Positions 48,389-57,774 of a stretch of 64,000 nt of DNA are shown one piece after another (position 1 is the first letter of the stretch; the number at the start of each line of letters is the position of its first letter). A model generated the notes under the pieces. That model was not told the DNA's origin, did no database searches, and saw only the letters and a list, made by a program, of their open reading frames with translations. Both the position numbers and the translations under genes were made by a program. The DNA is from Anatilimnocola aggregata (lineage in GTDB: Bacteria > Planctomycetota > Planctomycetia > Pirellulales > Pirellulaceae): positions 2,170,001-2,234,000 of the forward strand of contig NZ_CP036274.1 in assembly GCF_007747655.1 (NCBI RefSeq), in the 5' to 3' direction.

Positions 48389-49243
48389 ATGCAATCTTCC
48401 ATTCTTCGTTTCAAAACCCTCATCGTCCTCTGTTTCACAATCGCTTTCTGCATCTCGTTTGCGGAACCGGCTTTCGCTCGCCGGCGAAGCCGAAGCCGTA
48501 GCAATGCAGCTGCTGCCAAAGCCAGGCGAGAGAAGACCATCACAGCGGCACAATCGCAGTATGCAGCGGCTCAGAGCGTGTTGGCCGCCGCTCAAGGCGC
48601 CGGCGCCGGTGCAGAGGCACGCTTGCAAGCGGTTCTCGCTGAAATGAACGGTGCAGCATCTGAATTGCGAAATGCTCGATCGGCGTCCAAGGAGATAGCC
48701 CTGGATCTCGCTGAAATTGAAGAAGACATCCTCTCCGAGCAATCGGCGGATTCCTCGTACGCTCGCCTCGTGGAGGAAATTCGCACGACCAAACTGCAAA
48801 TGACTCAAGCCGAGAAACGGCTTACCAAGTCGGCGGACTTCATCCGCAGGTACGAGCAAGCACGTGCCACCGATGGCGGGCCGGCCGCTTTCCGCCTGCG
48901 CCAAACGGCTTTGGCGAACGATCCTGCTTATACCTTGCACAAGTCCACGCTGACGGCGCTCGGCGACAAGCAAGAAGCGCTGAAGCGCGAACTCTTTCAC
49001 AAGGATAAGGAGTGGCTGGAAACGCAAGCCCAACTGGCTGAAGCGCATCGGGATGAGCGTGAGGCGGCCACTGATTTGTATCGCTCGGCCAAGGACAAGT
49101 CCGAACCCAAACAACAGATCAAAACCGCTCAGCAGGCCGTGGCTGCGGCTCGCGAGTCGATGGCGCAATCGCAACAGATCCTCAGCAAGTTGGGAGCGAG
49201 CACTGCCCCCACCAAATCTGCCAATTCCAAAACAAAGAAGTGA
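48389..49243 (+). CDS. Secreted helical/coiled-coil protein (copy 1)
   Basis: The 284-residue protein starts at ATG 48389; the frame stays open upstream to 48227 without a signal-like sequence. A signal peptide (LIVLCFTIAFCISFAEPAFA) is followed by Arg/Ser (RRRSRSRS), then Ala-, Gln-, Glu- and Lys-rich helices with heptad character throughout, ending in a Ser/Lys tail (SNSKTKK). The segment EIEEDILSEQSADSSYARL matches EIEHEILGEQSVDTPYGRA in the paralogue at 50354. No named family was recognised. A rod-like envelope protein is inferred. Confidence 0.75.
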   Translation: MQSSILRFKTLIVLCFTIAFCISFAEPAFARRRSRSRSNAAAAKARREKTITAAQSQYAAAQSVLAAAQGAGAGAEARLQAVLAEMNGAASELRNARSASKEIALDLAEIEEDILSEQSADSSYARLVEEIRTTKLQMTQAEKRLTKSADFIRRYEQARATDGGPAAFRLRQTALANDPAYTLHKSTLTALGDKQEALKRELFHKDKEWLETQAQLAEAHRDEREAATDLYRSAKDKSEPKQQIKTAQQAVAAARESMAQSQQILSKLGASTAPTKSANSKTKK

Positions 49244-49836
49244 TCAGCGATCAAGATCGCAGCAAATGACAACACTTCCAATTTCGCCCGCATGTGTGTT
49301 TCATTCTGAGAGTTGACATGAAAACCATTAACCATTTCAGCGAATCGTTCCTCCTGATGTCACTAACGGAAGTGATCGCGCAGTCCATCACGTGTTTGGA
49401 AAACTGCACAAATAGAGTCACTCCCCAGAAAGAAGCGATCATTCCTTGGTGACATTGTCAAATGAGCTAGAGCAAGCGCGATACTTGCCGGATAACTTGC
49501 GTCCCGCTGAGTTGGGCCGATGAACATTACGAACGCACGGGCAAATGGGTTCTTCCCTGCCCGCGACTGCTTGTGCCGGTTGATTCTGCAGGCTGAAGGC
49601 AAACCGCTCGCTTCATGAGTTTTTTTAAGTCCTCGAACAGGGTATTCCGCCGTGGACTAAATCGAAGCTTACGATTGCTCAGATCGATACTGTCTTGGGC
49701 TGACGAACACCACGTGGAGCCGACTCCCCCTGAACACGCGCAACCTACGCTGTCAATTAAAACCGGCCTGCGAAGCTTGACTTCGCAGCGAACCGGCTGA
49801 TACTTTGACGATGTGGTTAATTTGCAGCGGTTCCAA
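49244..49836. other. Long intergenic region between the two module copies
   Basis: The ~590 bp contain no supported gene. A hairpin at 49768-49788 (CTGCGAAG and CTTCGCAG, 5-nt loop), flanked by AACCGG on both sides, lies 48 bp before the next start codon and could be regulatory. Confidence 0.45.
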
Positions 49837-50238
49837 ATGCGTCCCATCATTTCAATCCTGAGCTGTTTTGCCTTCCTCTTTCACCTGGGGGTGGGTTGCT
49901 GTACGCACCACTCGCACGCGATGGGAGGAAGTTCGCGTTTCTGCCTGGTCGCGATGCCGGCCGATTCTCATGCCTCGCACAGTTGCCATCACGCTGATTC
50001 CGACAAATCTACTCCTGGTTCGGAGTGCCCGGGCGAAAATTGCGATCACGGATCGTGCACGTTTATCGGTGCGTCAACTGCAGAGATGGCGAAAACGACG
50101 GCCGACGGTTTGGCGGTCGTCCCCTTTAGCAAACTTCCCAACTTGTTGGCCAAGTCTCAGAATCCGGTGGGCAACACGCAGAAATTCGTGTTTCTGCCCG
50201 TGCGCATTCATCTCTTCAATCAGCTCCTCTTGAACTGA
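49837..50238 (+). CDS. Small secreted Cys/His-rich protein (second copy of duplicated module)
   Basis: The chosen start is ATG 49837 (133 residues; GTG 49813 is an alternative). The signal segment is IISILSCFAFLFHLGVG, followed by a dense Cys/His region (CCTHHSHAM, HASHSCHHAD, CPGENCDHGSC) that should bind several metal ions. The C-terminal third has no Cys and ends FLPVRIHLFNQLLLN. It precedes the helical protein at 50354 by 115 bp, mirroring the 47791-48389 pair. The two small proteins share architecture more than sequence. A periplasmic metal-buffering role is inferred. Confidence 0.65.
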   Translation: MRPIISILSCFAFLFHLGVGCCTHHSHAMGGSSRFCLVAMPADSHASHSCHHADSDKSTPGSECPGENCDHGSCTFIGASTAEMAKTTADGLAVVPFSKLPNLLAKSQNPVGNTQKFVFLPVRIHLFNQLLLN

Positions 50239-50353
50239 TTTCTTGCGTAGTTCGCGGCAATTTCCAGAAGAATCTGTGCTGCGCTTCTGCAGCCGTACTC
50301 CACCCGTCTGAATGCGAATCTGATTTTCATTCTGGTAAAGCAAAGGAGATTTT

Positions 50354-51205
50354 GTGCTTATATTCTCGGGTATTTCAAACCCTTATGTCCGCTTGGCGCT
50401 GGCCATCACAATTTGCGGCGCCGTGTGCTTAGCACCGATGTGTGCCAGTGCTCGTTCCCGTCGGTCAGGCCGCGGCAAAAGTTCGGCGGCTGCGGCTGCG
50501 GCCCGGCGACAAGCGATGATTCAGCAGGCCCAAGCTCAAATTGCTGCTGCTCAGACAGTGTTGTCCGCGGCGGAGTCTCAAGGCGGCAACGCCCAAACTC
50601 AACTGACCTCGTCGCTCAGCAAGATGCAGCAGGCGACTGACGCTTTCAAACAAGCCCACGAAACGGAGCATGGCCTGTTGAAAGAACTGACGGAGATCGA
50701 ACACGAGATTCTCGGCGAGCAATCGGTCGATACTCCCTATGGACGCGCGGCCACCGAGATTGCCCAAGCGAAGCGTGAACTGGCGTCCATCAAAGCGCAG
50801 CTTTTATCTCAGTCGGACGTGTCGACCAAACTGATAGGCCTTAAAGGCGTCGCCCTTACGACTGCAGCCAACGAGGTCTTAGAAAGTCACCAGCCATATT
50901 TGTTCGCACTTTTGCGGGTCAGAACTGCTGGTCGTGAAATCGACGACGTTCGCACGGCGCTGTTTCGAGCAGACGAAGATTGGCGGCAGACTTCCGAAGC
51001 CTTGACACAGGTCCGCCAAGACATTGATTCCGCGAAACAACAGGCCATTGTCACTGGATTTGCTCGGATGAAGCCGTTGCATGAGTACCGCAAAGCATCC
51101 GATGCTGCGGCGGCCGCCAGGACGGTAATCGCGCAGGCCGAGGGAGTGCTGCAATCGCTCAATGCTACGAACAAACCGCCGGCAGCGTCGAGCAAGAAAA
51201 AGTAG
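50354..51205 (+). CDS. Secreted helical/coiled-coil protein (copy 2)
   Basis: The 283-residue protein starts at GTG 50354, supported by AAAGGAGA seven bases before. It has a signal peptide (ALAITICGAVCLAPMCASA), a basic RSRRSGRG stretch, a long Ala/Gln-rich helical body and a Lys tail (ASSKKK). It is paralogous to 48389: same length, same order of segments and the shared EQSVDTPYGRA region. Neither copy has a recognised domain. It lies 57 bp before a His-rich peptide gene. Confidence 0.78.
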   Translation: MLIFSGISNPYVRLALAITICGAVCLAPMCASARSRRSGRGKSSAAAAAARRQAMIQQAQAQIAAAQTVLSAAESQGGNAQTQLTSSLSKMQQATDAFKQAHETEHGLLKELTEIEHEILGEQSVDTPYGRAATEIAQAKRELASIKAQLLSQSDVSTKLIGLKGVALTTAANEVLESHQPYLFALLRVRTAGREIDDVRTALFRADEDWRQTSEALTQVRQDIDSAKQQAIVTGFARMKPLHEYRKASDAAAAARTVIAQAEGVLQSLNATNKPPAASSKKK

Positions 51206-51261
51206 GCGTAGCTGTTCAGTCTATATTCGATAGTTTCAAAGCCATTGAAAGGGAATGAATC

Positions 51262-51498
51262 GTGAGCAAGTGCATGCTGTCAGTTGGCGTCGCAATCTTT
51301 ACTCTCGTCACGGTGTCCGCCAACGATGCGTTGGGAGCTGGGCACCGCCATCATCATCACCCGCAAGTTTATCGAGTTGGGACTGCAATGAGCGGTAGTT
51401 ATTCGCCGAGTGATTATGCTCCACCTGTGACTGGATACGGAGGTCGTGGGTATGGTGGATACGTTGCCCCGCATCATCATCACCACCGCGGTAGGTAG
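51262..51498 (+). CDS. Small secreted His-rich peptide
   Basis: The 78-residue protein starts at GTG 51262 with an upstream AAAGGGAA. A signal peptide (LSVGVAIFTLVTVSA) is followed by HRHHHHP, a Tyr/Gly/Ser-rich linker (YGGRGYGGY) and HHHHHRGR at the very end. Two polyhistidine runs on a flexible chain suggest a divalent-metal sponge. It lies between the helical protein gene and the P1B-4 ATPase, so it is likely part of the metal-handling set. Confidence 0.65.
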   Translation: MSKCMLSVGVAIFTLVTVSANDALGAGHRHHHHPQVYRVGTAMSGSYSPSDYAPPVTGYGGRGYGGYVAPHHHHHRGR

Positions 51499-51813
51499 GT
51501 TGCGAGAGGTGGTGCAGTTGGTTGAGTTTGAGCTTCATGTAGTTTGGGTCTCGGCGGCCGTAGTGTTGGCGATGCGGGGTTTTGATTTTGTTTCCGGTGC
51601 GAATGGTACGGTCGAGATTGGGTATCCGCCTAGACGAGATTGCTGTGTGCATGGCCCTTTAGTGTGCGAGCGAAGTCCTGTCGCACGCGAACGCCAAAGC
51701 CTTGGAAATCTGCCGAGTGCAAAAATGCTTCATCGGAAAGGTGAGGATGCCCCGCAGCCCTATAATTCGTCCCGTGTCGGAATTTCCCGGCCATTGCGAT
51801 CTTTGGTGAATCG
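51499..51813 (+). promoter_or_regulatory. Intergenic region with a candidate promoter for the metal ATPase
   Basis: A consensus TATAAT at 51761-51766 lies ~48 bp before the ATPase start. No good -35 was found at the usual distance (AAAGGT is the nearest). No supported gene lies in this stretch. Confidence 0.3.
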
Positions 51814-54291
51814 ATGACTGAAAAGACGCGGATTGAAGTTGGTCTGTTGTTGCCCACAGTGCCCGACGCACGCGACCGGTGCGTTCAGCGACTTGGCGAC
51901 CTGTTGAAAGCAAAACCAGGAATTGAAACTGCACACCTTGCCGACGATAAAGACAAAGGGCCTGCTCAGCTCTGCATTCATTATGATCCCGACCAGCTCT
52001 CAATCAGTGAAGTTCGCGACTTAGCCCGCAAGGCTGGCTTGGAACTCGACCAGCGGTTCGGGCATTTGCTGCTCAAAATGGAACCGATGCACGCTCGTCA
52101 GGCGCGCACGGTCGAGTCGCGCGCGAGGCGGATCGCGGGGGTACTCGAAGCTGCCGCCTCTCCTGCCGGCGTTCTGCGAATCGAATTTGATCGGCAAGCC
52201 ATCGACGAAGGAGCATTGCGGGAGGAGGTCAAGAAGACCGGAGTGCGAATCGGCCCACAGTCAACACCGCCGCAGCAGGCCCAGCCACCCCAACCAGCAG
52301 GAAAGCCTTCCGAGAAAGAACACGATCATGAACATGGCGGAATTTTTGGTGAGAATACGGAGCTGATTTTTGCTGGAATATGCGGTGGGCTGCTGCTCAT
52401 CGGATGGTTGCTGTCCTGGACCAGCATCTCGCCCTGGGTGCCGTGGGGTTGCTATCTCACGGCGTATTTCTTTGGCGGCTATTTCACCTTTCGCGAAGCT
52501 ATCGAGAATATCCGCGCCGGTCGCTTTGAAATTGATTTCCTGATGCTGGTGGCAGCCATTGGCGCCGCGACGCTGGGAGAATGGTTTGAAGGTGCGCTGT
52601 TGCTGTTTCTATTCAGCATCGGACACGCACTGGAAAACTATGCGATGGGTCGCGCCAAACGGGCGATCGAGGCCCTCGCCAAACTCGCGCCCCAAACCGC
52701 AGTCGTCCGTCGCGACGGCAAAACTCAAGAAGTGCCGGTAGAAGAACTCAAGGTCGGAGATGTTGTGATCGTCAAACCGAACGAGCGGCTGCCCGCCGAC
52801 GGATTTGTGATCAAGGGGGAGGGGAGCATCAATCAGGCCCCAATTACAGGTGAAAGCGTGCCCGTGGACAAACGGGCTGTGGATGATCCGCAGCTGGCGG
52901 CTGCGAATGCCGATCGGCTCGATCCGCAATATCGCGCGTTCGCCGGCACGATCAACGGCAGCGGCGCTCTGGAGATTCAAGTGACCAAGCTCGCAAGTGA
53001 ATCCACGCTGGCCCGCGTCGTTCAAATGGTGAATGAAGCCGAGACGCAAAAATCGCCCACGCAGCTATTCACCGACAAGTTCGAGCGCTATTTTGTTCCC
53101 GCAGCGTTGGCGTTGGTCGTGCTGCTGCTGTTCGCCGGCTTGGTGATCGCTGAACCGTTCAGCAAGTCGTTCTATCGCGCGATGGCAGTATTAGTGGCGG
53201 CTAGTCCCTGTGCTCTGGCCATCTCGACGCCGAGCGCGGTTTTAAGCGGCGTGGCCCGTGCGGCGCGCGGCGGAGTGCTCGTCAAAGGCGGCGGGCCGCT
53301 AGAGAACCTGGGAAGGCTCGGCGCTATCGCATTCGATAAGACTGGCACCTTGACTGAAGGAAAGCCGCGACTTACTGACGTGATGAGTTCCGAAGGCGCC
53401 TCCGAAGAGGATTTATTGCGAGTCGCAGTGGCCGTCGAGAAACTCAGCGATCATCCGCTGGCAGCCGCTGTGGTGGAAGGAGGCAAGGAGCGGCTGAAGA
53501 GCGGTTCGGACTTACAGGCTCAGGACGTGCAAAGCATCACTGGCCGCGGTGTCAAAGCCACCGTGGATGGCCAGCCGGTTTATATCGGTAAGGACAAACT
53601 GTTTGCCGAAATTGCGGGCCCCCCGCTGCCGGATTCGCTGCGGGCATCGATCGAGAAGCTGAAAGCCAGCGGGCGCACGACGATGGTGGTCCGGCGCGGC
53701 GAGGCCTACCTCGGTGTGTTGGGTTTGATGGATACGCCGCGTGAAGCGGCCAAGAACGTGATTGTCCGCCTAAAGGAGTTGGGCATCAAGCGAATGATCA
53801 TGCTCTCGGGCGACAATCAACAGGTCGCCAGCGCAGTCGCCCAGGAAGTCGGGATCGACGAAGCTCTGGGTGACCTGATGCCCGACGACAAGGTCGAGAC
53901 GATCAAGAAGCTCAGCGCCCAGGAGGGCGTGGCGATGGTCGGCGACGGCGTGAACGACGCTCCGGCGATGGCCAATGCCACCGTTGGCATCGCGATGGGC
54001 GCGGCCGGCTCTGACGTGGCACTGGAAACTGCGGATGTGGCGTTAATGGCGGACGACCTAAACCATCTTCCGTTTGCCGTCGGTCTAAGCCGACAAACCA
54101 GCCGCATCATCCGGCAGAATCTCTGGTTCAGCCTCGGCATGGTCGCCTTTCTGGTGCCCGCGACCGTGTTCGGACTGCAAATCGGCTTAGCCGTTGTGTT
54201 CCATGAGGGCTCGACACTCCTGGTCGTTTTTAATGCCCTCCGGCTGTTAGCATATGAAGTGTCGCCGCCGAATGGACGGATGCGAGCGTGA
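51814..54291 (+). CDS. P1B-4-type heavy-metal ATPase with two degenerate N-terminal ferredoxin-like domains
   Basis: The 825-residue pump has the SPC membrane motif (464-466, SPCALAISTPSA) and HEGST (from H797), together the signature of P1B-4 ATPases, whose reported substrates include Co2+, Fe2+ and Zn2+. The core is intact: TGESVPV, D508 in [27 protein letters not shown]. Two N-terminal beta-alpha-beta units (~8-75 and ~85-150) look like heavy-metal-associated domains, but neither has a CxxC motif. A Pro/Gln linker with KEHDHEHGG precedes the membrane part. It follows the His-rich peptide gene. Export of a divalent metal is the likely role. Confidence 0.9.
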   Translation: MTEKTRIEVGLLLPTVPDARDRCVQRLGDLLKAKPGIETAHLADDKDKGPAQLCIHYDPDQLSISEVRDLARKAGLELDQRFGHLLLKMEPMHARQARTVESRARRIAGVLEAAASPAGVLRIEFDRQAIDEGALREEVKKTGVRIGPQSTPPQQAQPPQPAGKPSEKEHDHEHGGIFGENTELIFAGICGGLLLIGWLLSWTSISPWVPWGCYLTAYFFGGYFTFREAIENIRAGRFEIDFLMLVAAIGAATLGEWFEGALLLFLFSIGHALENYAMGRAKRAIEALAKLAPQTAVVRRDGKTQEVPVEELKVGDVVIVKPNERLPADGFVIKGEGSINQAPITGESVPVDKRAVDDPQLAAANADRLDPQYRAFAGTINGSGALEIQVTKLASESTLARVVQMVNEAETQKSPTQLFTDKFERYFVPAALALVVLLLFAGLVIAEPFSKSFYRAMAVLVAASPCALAISTPSAVLSGVARAARGGVLVKGGGPLENLGRLGAIAFDKTGTLTEGKPRLTDVMSSEGASEEDLLRVAVAVEKLSDHPLAAAVVEGGKERLKSGSDLQAQDVQSITGRGVKATVDGQPVYIGKDKLFAEIAGPPLPDSLRASIEKLKASGRTTMVVRRGEAYLGVLGLMDTPREAAKNVIVRLKELGIKRMIMLSGDNQQVASAVAQEVGIDEALGDLMPDDKVETIKKLSAQEGVAMVGDGVNDAPAMANATVGIAMGAAGSDVALETADVALMADDLNHLPFAVGLSRQTSRIIRQNLWFSLGMVAFLVPATVFGLQIGLAVVFHEGSTLLVVFNALRLLAYEVSPPNGRMRA

Positions 54292-54602
54292 GCAAGCCGC
54301 TACTAGAATAGCCTGCCCCCGCCGTCTCCTCGAAATTTGATGCACATCACCGATGTGGCTCTAGTGGTCGCTATGCTTATTTTGGAATAGCGTGCCGATG
54401 GTTGCCCTTCTGGTTCTTTCGACCCGACAGCCCCATATTCACTGAAAATGCCATTTTAACGGTAGTATTTTGCCCCCCGGCGAGTTACTGTCCTTCTATG
54501 CGATTTTCTCTGGGTTTATCTGTTCTTGAGAGAATTGCTTGTCCGGTTTGGGACGCAGCTACGTTTGTGTCTGCGCACCCCTTTAACCAACCCCGGTGAA
54601 CT
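54292..54602. other. Noncoding spacer before the CHAT gene
   Basis: About 310 bp without a supported gene or clear promoter. It separates the metal island from the CHAT-domain gene. Confidence 0.4.
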
Positions 54603-57600
54603 ATGCACCTGCACTTGCATACCGCCCGGCGGTCGCTGGCTCTGTGTCTGCTCATTTTATGCGCGGCCACGGCGGTCAACGCCGCTGATGGATTTCTGAT
54701 TCGACTGACGGCGGATGCGCGCGTCGAGGTCGTGCCGTATCAAGTGCCGGCCAGTGGTCGCGATGAGCAAACCGGCATCGCCGTTTGGAGCCGCGGCGGA
54801 CCCGAACAATGGGCCGTGCTGCCGGGCAAACTGAACCTCACTGGTGCGCCCAGTGAACTTGCGGCGAACCTGCGGGCTGCGACACGCAGCGGCGGCGGTT
54901 CCGCTTCTGCGTCCGGTTCTGAAACGATGACCTTTCAACCCGAACAACTGCTGGGGCAAGTTGTCACCCGCGCGGTTGGTTTGCAATTTGTCACACCTGC
55001 CGATCAAGGGATCTGCTTGGACGGACGAATCACTTTCCGCCGCCAGCCCGATGCGGGCGCGACAAAGTTCCCTGCCACGGAAGTGAAGCTCCGCCGCGGC
55101 AACAAGGAACTGCGGACGATCCCGTTTGCTGCAGGACAAGCCGAACTTCGCTGGGAAGAAATTGCTAAGTTGCCCGAAGCGTTGAAGGCAGGATTAACCC
55201 CGGGCGACTATTCGTTGCGAATCGGCACCGGCCCGCTGACCAGTTTTCGTGTCGCGGATGAACGTACAAGCGCTGCGTTACTCGCACCACTCGATCAACT
55301 CGCAAAAGTCGCTGGTATCGATTCGCCCGCCTATCTGCTTGCTCTTGTCCAACACCTGAGCGTGCAACCTGATGAAGACGGTGAAGTGCGCAGCTACTCG
55401 GCTGATGCACTCGATCGCTTGGATGCAGCAGCGAGAAAGACCGTGGCTCTGTCGAAGGAAGTTTGGTTCGTCCGACTGCGTGATCGCGTCTGGAAGAAGC
55501 TGACAGTCGTTGATGGTAAGACTCCCATCGACGTAGCAACCACGGGCATTGAAGTCATCGACCTCGCCCGGGCAGCGATTCAAGAAGGAAACTGGGCCGC
55601 CGCGCAAAAAACGCTCGCCCTGCCGGCTGCTGCAGCAACGCCGCGGGCCCAAGCTTTGCAACTGTTGTATCGCGCGGTGATTGCGGCTGAATCGGGCAGT
55701 AACGGAATGGAGCCCGCTGACGAACTCTATCGCGCGGCGATTCACGGATTGCAAGGCGGTGAGGCTGCCGATCTGTTTCGCGCTCACAACAACTACGGCG
55801 GCATGCTCTTCGCCCGGGCCCGTGATCAGGTTCACAATCACGCGTTTCAGACGGCGACCGGAACCGCGGTTCCCATCCTGCGAGCGCTCGACGATTGGTC
55901 GGGAGCACTCTTTAATTTCGAACAAGCACTCGGGCATGCCGAAAAACTCGATCCCGCACTTGCTGCCGGTGTGCGAATTAATCTGGCTGGTTTGTACAAC
56001 TTGCTCGCCGATTTGATTCGCGTGCTCGATCTGCCCACCGCAGGTGAACGACGATTCGTCCCTGGTGAAACCGCTGCGAAGAAGATTGCTGCTGAACATG
56101 CCACGCAAGTGGTTTCGCAAGGCAAGCAACTCGATGCCGTGACACGGGCTGCCGCAAATGAAGCGTTGGCTCAGTTGGCCTACCGCAGTGAAGAAAATGC
56201 CGCTGCGAAAAGTCACGCCCAGCAGGCATTGAACGCTTGGGTTGAAGCCGAATCGCTTCCTGGCGTGGAGAGCATCGAGCGGTTACTGGGACTGCTGGAA
56301 CAAAAAGATCCCGCCGTCGCGCTGCGTCATTTGCAAACCTCGCAATTGCTAACTGAATTGCTTCGTTCGCGAATTCCCGCCGATCGCACCGGTCGCAGTC
56401 GCGCCGGTTTTTTTGCGCGACGCGCCTTTGTCTATGAACGGATCATCGAGTTGCTACTGAAGCAAGGCGATGCACGAGCAGCCCTCCGTATGGCTGAAAG
56501 TGCGAAAGCCCGTTCGCTGCAGGAAGTATTGATTCAACGCGGCGTGACCAAAACAAGCGAAGTGAATTCTGATTCGCTCGACAACCTCCTTGCCGCCTGG
56601 CCCACTGATACCGCAGCGGTCGAGTATTTTCTCGGCACCGAACGAGCCTGGGCGTTTGTGATCAATCCCCGCGGCGAAGTGCAAGCCTTTCAGTTAGTCG
56701 ATCAAAGGGGCAAACCACTCGAGTCACGCGACTTGATCCGCCGCGTGCAAACGCTGCTTGTCGAATTCGAAGGCCAGGCCAACAAAATGTTCCGCCGCGC
56801 GTCGGCTGGGAATGGTTTTGACCACGCCTGGCAAGACGAACTGCATCGCTTCTGCGGGGAACTGCTGCCAGACAAGATCCGCGCTGAATTGAAGACAGCC
56901 AAGCATGTCGTCTTCGTGCCGCATCACGTGCTGCACTATTTTCCCTTCGCTGCCCTCGTGACGAAACTTGATCCCGTGGCGCGTGGCAAACTGGAATTAC
57001 CGCAGCCGCAGTTTTTAATTGACGAACCGTTTTCGATCAGCCGGGCGCCGTCACTGGCTGCCTGGAGTTTGCTTCGCGCGAAGGAGAGCAAGTTCGCTCA
57101 AGTGCAGGCCGTCGGCATCGTGGAATTTGCGCAAGCCGCGCCGCTCCCAGGTGTTGAGGTGGACTTGGCCAATCTGAATGAAGCGTTCGGAGCGCGGTTG
57201 ACAAAGGTACTTTCCGCCGACGATGCGACAGAAGGAAACATTCTCACTGCGTTTCGCCAGCCCGGCATGTTGTTCATCGGCACACATGGTCAGAATGTGG
57301 CTGATCTTCCGCTCACCAGTTACTTGCTATGCAATGCCGAAGCCGACAGCGATGGCTTGCTTACTGCGGGTGAATTGTTCAGCAGCGACGTGAAGTCACA
57401 ACTTGTGGTACTCAGTGCATGCTATTCGGGGCTGGCCGATCGTTCGCCACTGCCTGGCGATGATCTGTTTGGTTTGGAGCGTTCACTGCTGAACGCAGGT
57501 GCTTCGACAGTGGTGTCCGGTCTGTGGGACGTTTATGACGGCACCGGCCCAATGCTCATGAAGTCCTTTTTTAGCGAGTTGGTCGCCGGAAAATCTGCCG

Positions 57601-57746
57601 CAACGGCGCTGGCCGACGCACAACGCACTTTTCTCGCCGATCGTCGCAAAGAGGGGGCAGGAGACCCTTGGATGCATCCGTATTTCTGGTCGGTCTATGC
57701 AGTTTCTGGAAGTGAATTGATCGCGTTGGAACGTCCAATGCGATAG
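54603..57746 (+). CDS. Secreted CHAT-domain caspase-like protease with helical repeat region
   Basis: The 1047-residue protein has a signal peptide (LALCLLILCAATAVNA), a beta-rich N-terminal third and a TPR-like helical middle (~200-560, e.g. ALQLLYRAVIAAESGSN). A C-terminal CHAT domain (~700-1040) holds the catalytic His895 in FIGTHGQ and Cys940 in LSACYSG, then SVVSGLWDV-like and GDDLFGLERSLL motifs. CHAT proteases cleave specific partners, and here the enzyme is predicted to act outside the cytoplasm. The Gly/His-rich protein gene begins 28 bp after it and is the likely partner or substrate. Both catalytic residues are present. Confidence 0.9.
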   Translation: MHLHLHTARRSLALCLLILCAATAVNAADGFLIRLTADARVEVVPYQVPASGRDEQTGIAVWSRGGPEQWAVLPGKLNLTGAPSELAANLRAATRSGGGSASASGSETMTFQPEQLLGQVVTRAVGLQFVTPADQGICLDGRITFRRQPDAGATKFPATEVKLRRGNKELRTIPFAAGQAELRWEEIAKLPEALKAGLTPGDYSLRIGTGPLTSFRVADERTSAALLAPLDQLAKVAGIDSPAYLLALVQHLSVQPDEDGEVRSYSADALDRLDAAARKTVALSKEVWFVRLRDRVWKKLTVVDGKTPIDVATTGIEVIDLARAAIQEGNWAAAQKTLALPAAAATPRAQALQLLYRAVIAAESGSNGMEPADELYRAAIHGLQGGEAADLFRAHNNYGGMLFARARDQVHNHAFQTATGTAVPILRALDDWSGALFNFEQALGHAEKLDPALAAGVRINLAGLYNLLADLIRVLDLPTAGERRFVPGETAAKKIAAEHATQVVSQGKQLDAVTRAAANEALAQLAYRSEENAAAKSHAQQALNAWVEAESLPGVESIERLLGLLEQKDPAVALRHLQTSQLLTELLRSRIPADRTGRSRAGFFARRAFVYERIIELLLKQGDARAALRMAESAKARSLQEVLIQRGVTKTSEVNSDSLDNLLAAWPTDTAAVEYFLGTERAWAFVINPRGEVQAFQLVDQRGKPLESRDLIRRVQTLLVEFEGQANKMFRRASAGNGFDHAWQDELHRFCGELLPDKIRAELKTAKHVVFVPHHVLHYFPFAALVTKLDPVARGKLELPQPQFLIDEPFSISRAPSLAAWSLLRAKESKFAQVQAVGIVEFAQAAPLPGVEVDLANLNEAFGARLTKVLSADDATEGNILTAFRQPGMLFIGTHGQNVADLPLTSYLLCNAEADSDGLLTAGELFSSDVKSQLVVLSACYSGLADRSPLPGDDLFGLERSLLNAGASTVVSGLWDVYDGTGPMLMKSFFSELVAGKSAATALADAQRTFLADRRKEGAGDPWMHPYFWSVYAVSGSELIALERPMR

Positions 57747-57774
57747 TGGTTGTAACTTTATTGGGAGTTTGCTC

